From positions 1 through 24,270 of the forward strand of contig CAZPCC010000103.1 in the NCBI GenBank assembly GCA_964584905.1: a stretch of DNA of 24,270 nucleotides, read 5' to 3'. Positions 21,584-24,270 of this stretch are shown here, piece by piece. A program made the position numbers and the translations under genes. The notes under the pieces were generated by a model. That model had not been told where the DNA came from, did no database searches, and saw only the letters and a program-made list of their open reading frames with translations. Within the stretch, counting starts at the first letter, position 1. Every line of letters begins with the position of its first letter. Source of the stretch: JALZIF01 sp964584905. GTDB taxonomy: Bacteria > Gemmatimonadota > Gemmatimonadetes > Gemmatimonadales > Gemmatimonadaceae.

Positions 21584-22935
21584 GGCCCGGACCGAGGGGA
21601 TTCGCAGCGGCGATGATCGTGCTTTCGACCGCCGTTCCCATCGCCGGCGCGCAGGCACGGGTGGCGCCGCCTGCCCCCACCGCAGCGGCGCCCGACACCG
21701 CAACGCTGGACTTCGTGACGAATGGCGTGCGCGTGATCCTTCGGCGTAATGCGGCTAACGACGTCGTGGCGACCAATCTCTATTTGCTGGGCGGCGTACG
21801 ACAGGTCACGGTCGAAAACGCAGGTATCGAAGCGTTCGTTCTCGCCGCTTCGGAACGCGGTACCAGGAAGTTCCCAAAGGACCGCGCCCGCCTGACGGCG
21901 GAAGCGTTGGGCAGCACGTTCGTCATCGAGCCGACCGAGGACTGGACGATGTTCGGCTTCCGCGCACTGCGCACGACTCTCGACAGCACATGGGCGTTGT
22001 TCGCCGACCGGGTCATGTCGCCGACGCTGGCTTCCGACGACATCGAGCTGATTCGCGCGCAGTTGCTCACCGAAGCCCGCGGGCGCCGCGATTCGCCCGA
22101 TGCGCTGGTGCACTACCTTGCGGACAGCATCGCCTTTGCCGGACATCCGTACGGGCTCTCGCCGATCGGTACGGAACGCTCGCTCGCGAGCCTGACGAGC
22201 AGCGCGCTGCGCGCCTATCGCGATTCGCAGTTCGTCACATCCCGCATGCTTCTGGTGGTCGTCGGCAACGTTCGCCGCGCCGACCTCGAACGGCTGGTTC
22301 GAACCACCCTCGGCACTATGCCGCGTGGCGCTTATGAATGGAGCTCACCCGCCGCGCCGCCCGGGCATGGCGGAACGTTGGCGGTAGTGCAGCGCTCCCT
22401 CCCGACCAACTATCTGCTTGGCCGGTTCACCGGACCGCCGGCAGCCGAATGGAGCGACTATCAGGCTTTGCGAGTGGCGGTGGCGATTCTGTCCGGACGG
22501 TTGTTTAATGAAATCCGGTCCCGCCACAATCTCACGTATGCGGTTGACGCGATGTTCACCGACCGCGCCATCTCATCAGGCGGGATCTACATCACGACCG
22601 TGTTTCCCGACTCGGCGCTGACTCTGATTCGGCGGGAAGTGACTCGGCTCCAAACCGACCTCGTCGAGCCATCGGCGCTCGGTAGGCTGGTACAGGGATT
22701 CCTCACCGAGTATTTCCTGAATAATGAAACGAACGCCGAGCAGGGCGACTTTCTGGCGCGGGCGGCGCTGTACCGGGGGGACTACAAGGCGGCTGGAGAG
22801 TTCGTCGAGGAGCTTCGCCGCGTTTCACCGGAGGATGTGCGGCGTGTGGCACAGCGATACATCCGCGCCGTGCAATGGGCGTACATCGGGAATCCCGGTC
22901 GAATCACCAGCGCCCGGGCGACCGGCCCCGATTGA
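21580..22935 (+). CDS. M16 family peptidase-like protein, Arg/Tyr-pair subunit without zinc site
   Basis: A 451-residue exported M16 homologue with a signal peptide (about 8-25, AMIVLSTAVPIAGA before Q). The zinc motif is lost: residues aligned with HLYEH read A85-F-V-L88-A89. The C-terminal domain keeps the conserved EIR(313)SRHNLTY(320)AV segment, an Arg and Tyr seven residues apart as in insulysin-type enzymes, where they bind substrate. It therefore supplies the half-site that the upstream subunit lacks, and the two should form a heterodimer resembling mitochondrial processing peptidase or known bacterial M16B pairs. The start overlaps the previous stop (ATGA). The substrate is probably unfolded peptides in the periplasm. 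Confidence 0.92.
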   Translation: MRPGPRGFAAAMIVLSTAVPIAGAQARVAPPAPTAAAPDTATLDFVTNGVRVILRRNAANDVVATNLYLLGGVRQVTVENAGIEAFVLAASERGTRKFPKDRARLTAEALGSTFVIEPTEDWTMFGFRALRTTLDSTWALFADRVMSPTLASDDIELIRAQLLTEARGRRDSPDALVHYLADSIAFAGHPYGLSPIGTERSLASLTSSALRAYRDSQFVTSRMLLVVVGNVRRADLERLVRTTLGTMPRGAYEWSSPAAPPGHGGTLAVVQRSLPTNYLLGRFTGPPAAEWSDYQALRVAVAILSGRLFNEIRSRHNLTYAVDAMFTDRAISSGGIYITTVFPDSALTLIRREVTRLQTDLVEPSALGRLVQGFLTEYFLNNETNAEQGDFLARAALYRGDYKAAGEFVEELRRVSPEDVRRVAQRYIRAVQWAYIGNPGRITSARATGPD

Positions 22936-23030
22936 TCGACGCCCCTTCCTGTTTTTCCCGAGTTGACAACCGCCGATTACTCGGAATTGCTCCTGCAGGA
23001 CAACGAGCGTTGGCCGCGTTGCCAATGCTG
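22936..23030. other. Short spacer after the M16 operon
   Basis: No gene or clear hairpin. Small open frames here are shadows. Repeat-derived sequence begins just after it. Confidence 0.4.
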
Positions 23031-23035
23031 AAGGT

Positions 23036-23286
23036 AATCTGCGAAATCTGCGAAATTCCTGCCCGGAGTTGCTTTTCCGCCGACACGCCCTGACAGAAAC
23101 AGAAACAGCTAACCACAGATTACGCAGATTACGCAGAAACTGCTTTTGGAACAACGCAACGAACGTTATCCGCCTTGCTAGTACTTCATGGCTTGTCTAC
23201 GCAATCTGCGGTTGCGGTTCGTACGCATTTCCAAGGCCGTCGTGATATTCTGCGAAATCTGCGAAATCTGCGGTTCCTGGCTGTTG
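23036..23286. repeat. Second locus of the 9-bp-step palindromic repeat
   Basis: Two AATCTGCGA nonamers at 23036-23053 are followed by the core-type arm AACCACAGATTACGCAGATT (23111-23130) with a third step to 23138. The inverse arm is CTGCGAAATCTGCGAAATCTGCGGTT (23250-23275), followed by a T tract (23287-23293). This is the same family as the units at 70-512, with a different core and more decay. It fills the gap between the convergent M16 operon and the membrane protein gene, where a two-way transcription end is expected. Confidence 0.8.
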
Positions 23287-23311
23287 CTTTTTTCTGACTC
23301 TCATGCGCTGC

Positions 23312-24118
23312 TCAGCTTTCTTCCTCTACGGAGGGCGGCACTGGTTCGATCCCCTCTCGTAAGGCGATCGGCTCGATGGCAACGGGCAGGGGCGCGTGTC
23401 GTGTCGCCAGGGCGCCATAGAGGGCCCCGACCGCGGTGCCGGCCAGCGCTACGCCGCCAATCGGGAGGAGGTCCCACGGCTCGATCAGCGGTATGAGCCA
23501 TGGAGTAATGGCCCCGAACGCGGCACCGAGCACCGCGCCGAGCGCCGCCGATCCCGTCTCCGTTTCATGCCCCACCCAGCGCATGAGGGTGGTATGTATC
23601 ACGCTGGCGACCAGCGCTGTCGGGAGCGCGGCGATGTACGTCCCGATGAAGGCGAGAAGCGCCAGCAGAATGGAGGCGAGCCCGTTCCCGTCGAGCACAG
23701 CGATAACGAGGTAGCCCGCGGCGATGACGCCGGCGATGAGTGGCATGACCCGCCGCAACAACACGAATGCGCGGTCGATGTACCCGTATCCCCGCGTCGG
23801 TTGGAGTGGCGGCGGAAGCTCGGCCTCGAGATACAGTGCGAGCAACTCGGAGACGCCATCCTGAAGCATTGCTCGTGCGTGCTCCGGAGTGGTCGGCTCC
23901 AGGCCCGGTACTTCCACCGGCAGCTCGATCACGTCGACCAGCTCACCATCCCGGTAGAACCAGACCGCCGCCGCCGATTCACGCATTCCGGCGACATCCT
24001 GACGTTCCGTTATGCCGCGATAATCTGCGCGCAGTCGAACGCGAGCGAGCGGCCCTTCATAACGAGCCAGCACCTCCTGCGCCGCCGCACCGATCCCGGA
24101 CATCAGCTCCGATCCCAT
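23312..24118 (-). CDS. Membrane protein of unknown function
   Basis: I do not recognise the family. The 268-residue protein has a soluble N-terminal part (1-110) with strand-like segments such as ARVRLRADYRG, SAAAVWFYRDGELVDVIELPVE, and a helix before a Pro-rich hinge (about 101-108). Four hydrophobic helices follow at about 124-142, 147-175, 190-212 (Gly/Ala-rich) and 216-238. The C-terminus is acidic and Pro-rich. It is an inner-membrane protein with a cytosolic or periplasmic head. The start could be the ATG at 24118 or at 24103; neither has an ideal Shine-Dalgarno sequence. It is convergent with the M16 operon and borders a GGG-heptamer run at its 5' side. Confidence 0.7.
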   Translation of the reverse strand: MGSELMSGIGAAAQEVLARYEGPLARVRLRADYRGITERQDVAGMRESAAAVWFYRDGELVDVIELPVEVPGLEPTTPEHARAMLQDGVSELLALYLEAELPPPLQPTRGYGYIDRAFVLLRRVMPLIAGVIAAGYLVIAVLDGNGLASILLALLAFIGTYIAALPTALVASVIHTTLMRWVGHETETGSAALGAVLGAAFGAITPWLIPLIEPWDLLPIGGVALAGTAVGALYGALATRHAPLPVAIEPIALREGIEPVPPSVEEES

Positions 24119-24134
24119 GACGAATCATAGCGGC

Positions 24135-24243
24135 GGGGAGAGGGAAGCGGGAAGCGAGGCGCGGGAAGCGGGAATCGGGAATTGGGAATCGGGAATTGGG
24201 AATCGGAGTTGGGAAATGGGAAATGGGAAACGGAAAATGGGAG
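24135..24243 (+). repeat. GGG-heptamer run (about 14 units)
   Basis: GGG occurs at 24142, 24149, 24163, 24170, 24177, 24184, 24191, 24198, then after a one-base slip at 24211, 24218, 24225 and 24239. Spacers are AATC, AATT, AAAT or AAGC. The plus strand has many overlapping G-quadruplex-type patterns. It lies upstream of the membrane protein gene and may be one arm of a palindrome whose other arm lies beyond the window. Confidence 0.85.
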
Positions 24244-24270
24244 AAATGGCCTGACGAGCGAACGCGGCCG

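Noticed and set aside
23342..23354. tRNA T-loop-like GGTTCGATCC
   Set aside because: No matching acceptor, D or anticodon arms are found around it, and it lies within the C-terminal coding part of the membrane protein gene.
1..24270. Insertion sequence, prophage or defence island
   Set aside because: No transposase, integrase, recombinase, toxin-antitoxin or nuclease-helicase defence gene is visible, and gene style is uniform across the window.

Overview
This is a GC-rich chromosomal segment of a free-living bacterium. The gene styles suggest a Gemmatimonadota-like soil or sediment organism: Ala-rich signal peptides ending in AxA-Q, an exported DinB protein, exported D-aminoacylase-like hydrolases, paired M16 peptidases, and many short-period repeats between genes. 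That placement is inference; there is no rRNA or other phylogenetic marker here. I see no tRNA, CRISPR array, transposase, phage gene or attachment site.

Layout. 1-621: three near-identical ~160-bp repeat units with inverted arms built from 9-bp steps. 622-3078 (minus): a tight four-gene run, reading exported endonuclease/exonuclease/phosphatase-fold hydrolase, GNAT acetyltransferase, glyoxalase-like VOC protein, MmcQ/YjbR protein. 3244-4962 (plus): secreted amidohydrolase of the N-acyl-D-amino-acid deacylase type with altered metal ligands. 5084-6907 (plus): Nramp Mn/Fe transporter plus universal stress protein. 6949-7833 (minus): aldo/keto reductase. 7834-8466: no convincing gene, but a palindrome with GGG-heptamer arms. 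8467-9498 (plus): zinc-ribbon membrane protein of unknown function. 9499-9663: another long repeat-armed palindrome. 9664-10224 (minus): exported DinB-family protein. 10339-12023 (minus): MsrP-MsrQ methionine sulfoxide repair system.

12108-20162 (minus) is the centrepiece, a four-gene operon whose genes overlap by 4, 25 and 4 bases. In transcription order it encodes a 1740-residue soluble hybrid histidine kinase (six exact 92-residue poly-HAMP repeats, GAF, coiled coil, kinase core, three receivers), a CheR methyltransferase, a CheB methylesterase without receiver, and a receiver-histidine kinase. No chemoreceptor, CheA or CheW is present, so the methylation enzymes may act on the poly-HAMP kinase itself. 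The poly-HAMP repeats closely resemble those of fungal group III (Nik1/Os-1) kinases.

20201-22935 (plus): a translationally coupled M16 peptidase pair, one subunit with the zinc site and the other with the Arg/Tyr pair. 22936-23311: repeats of the same 9-bp family as at the left end. 23312-24118 (minus): unknown four-helix membrane protein. 24119-24270: a run of GGG heptamers.

The gene-free gaps share a theme. Arms made of 7- or 9-bp tandem repeats are often inverted around a short core. The sequences differ from gap to gap but the architecture recurs.
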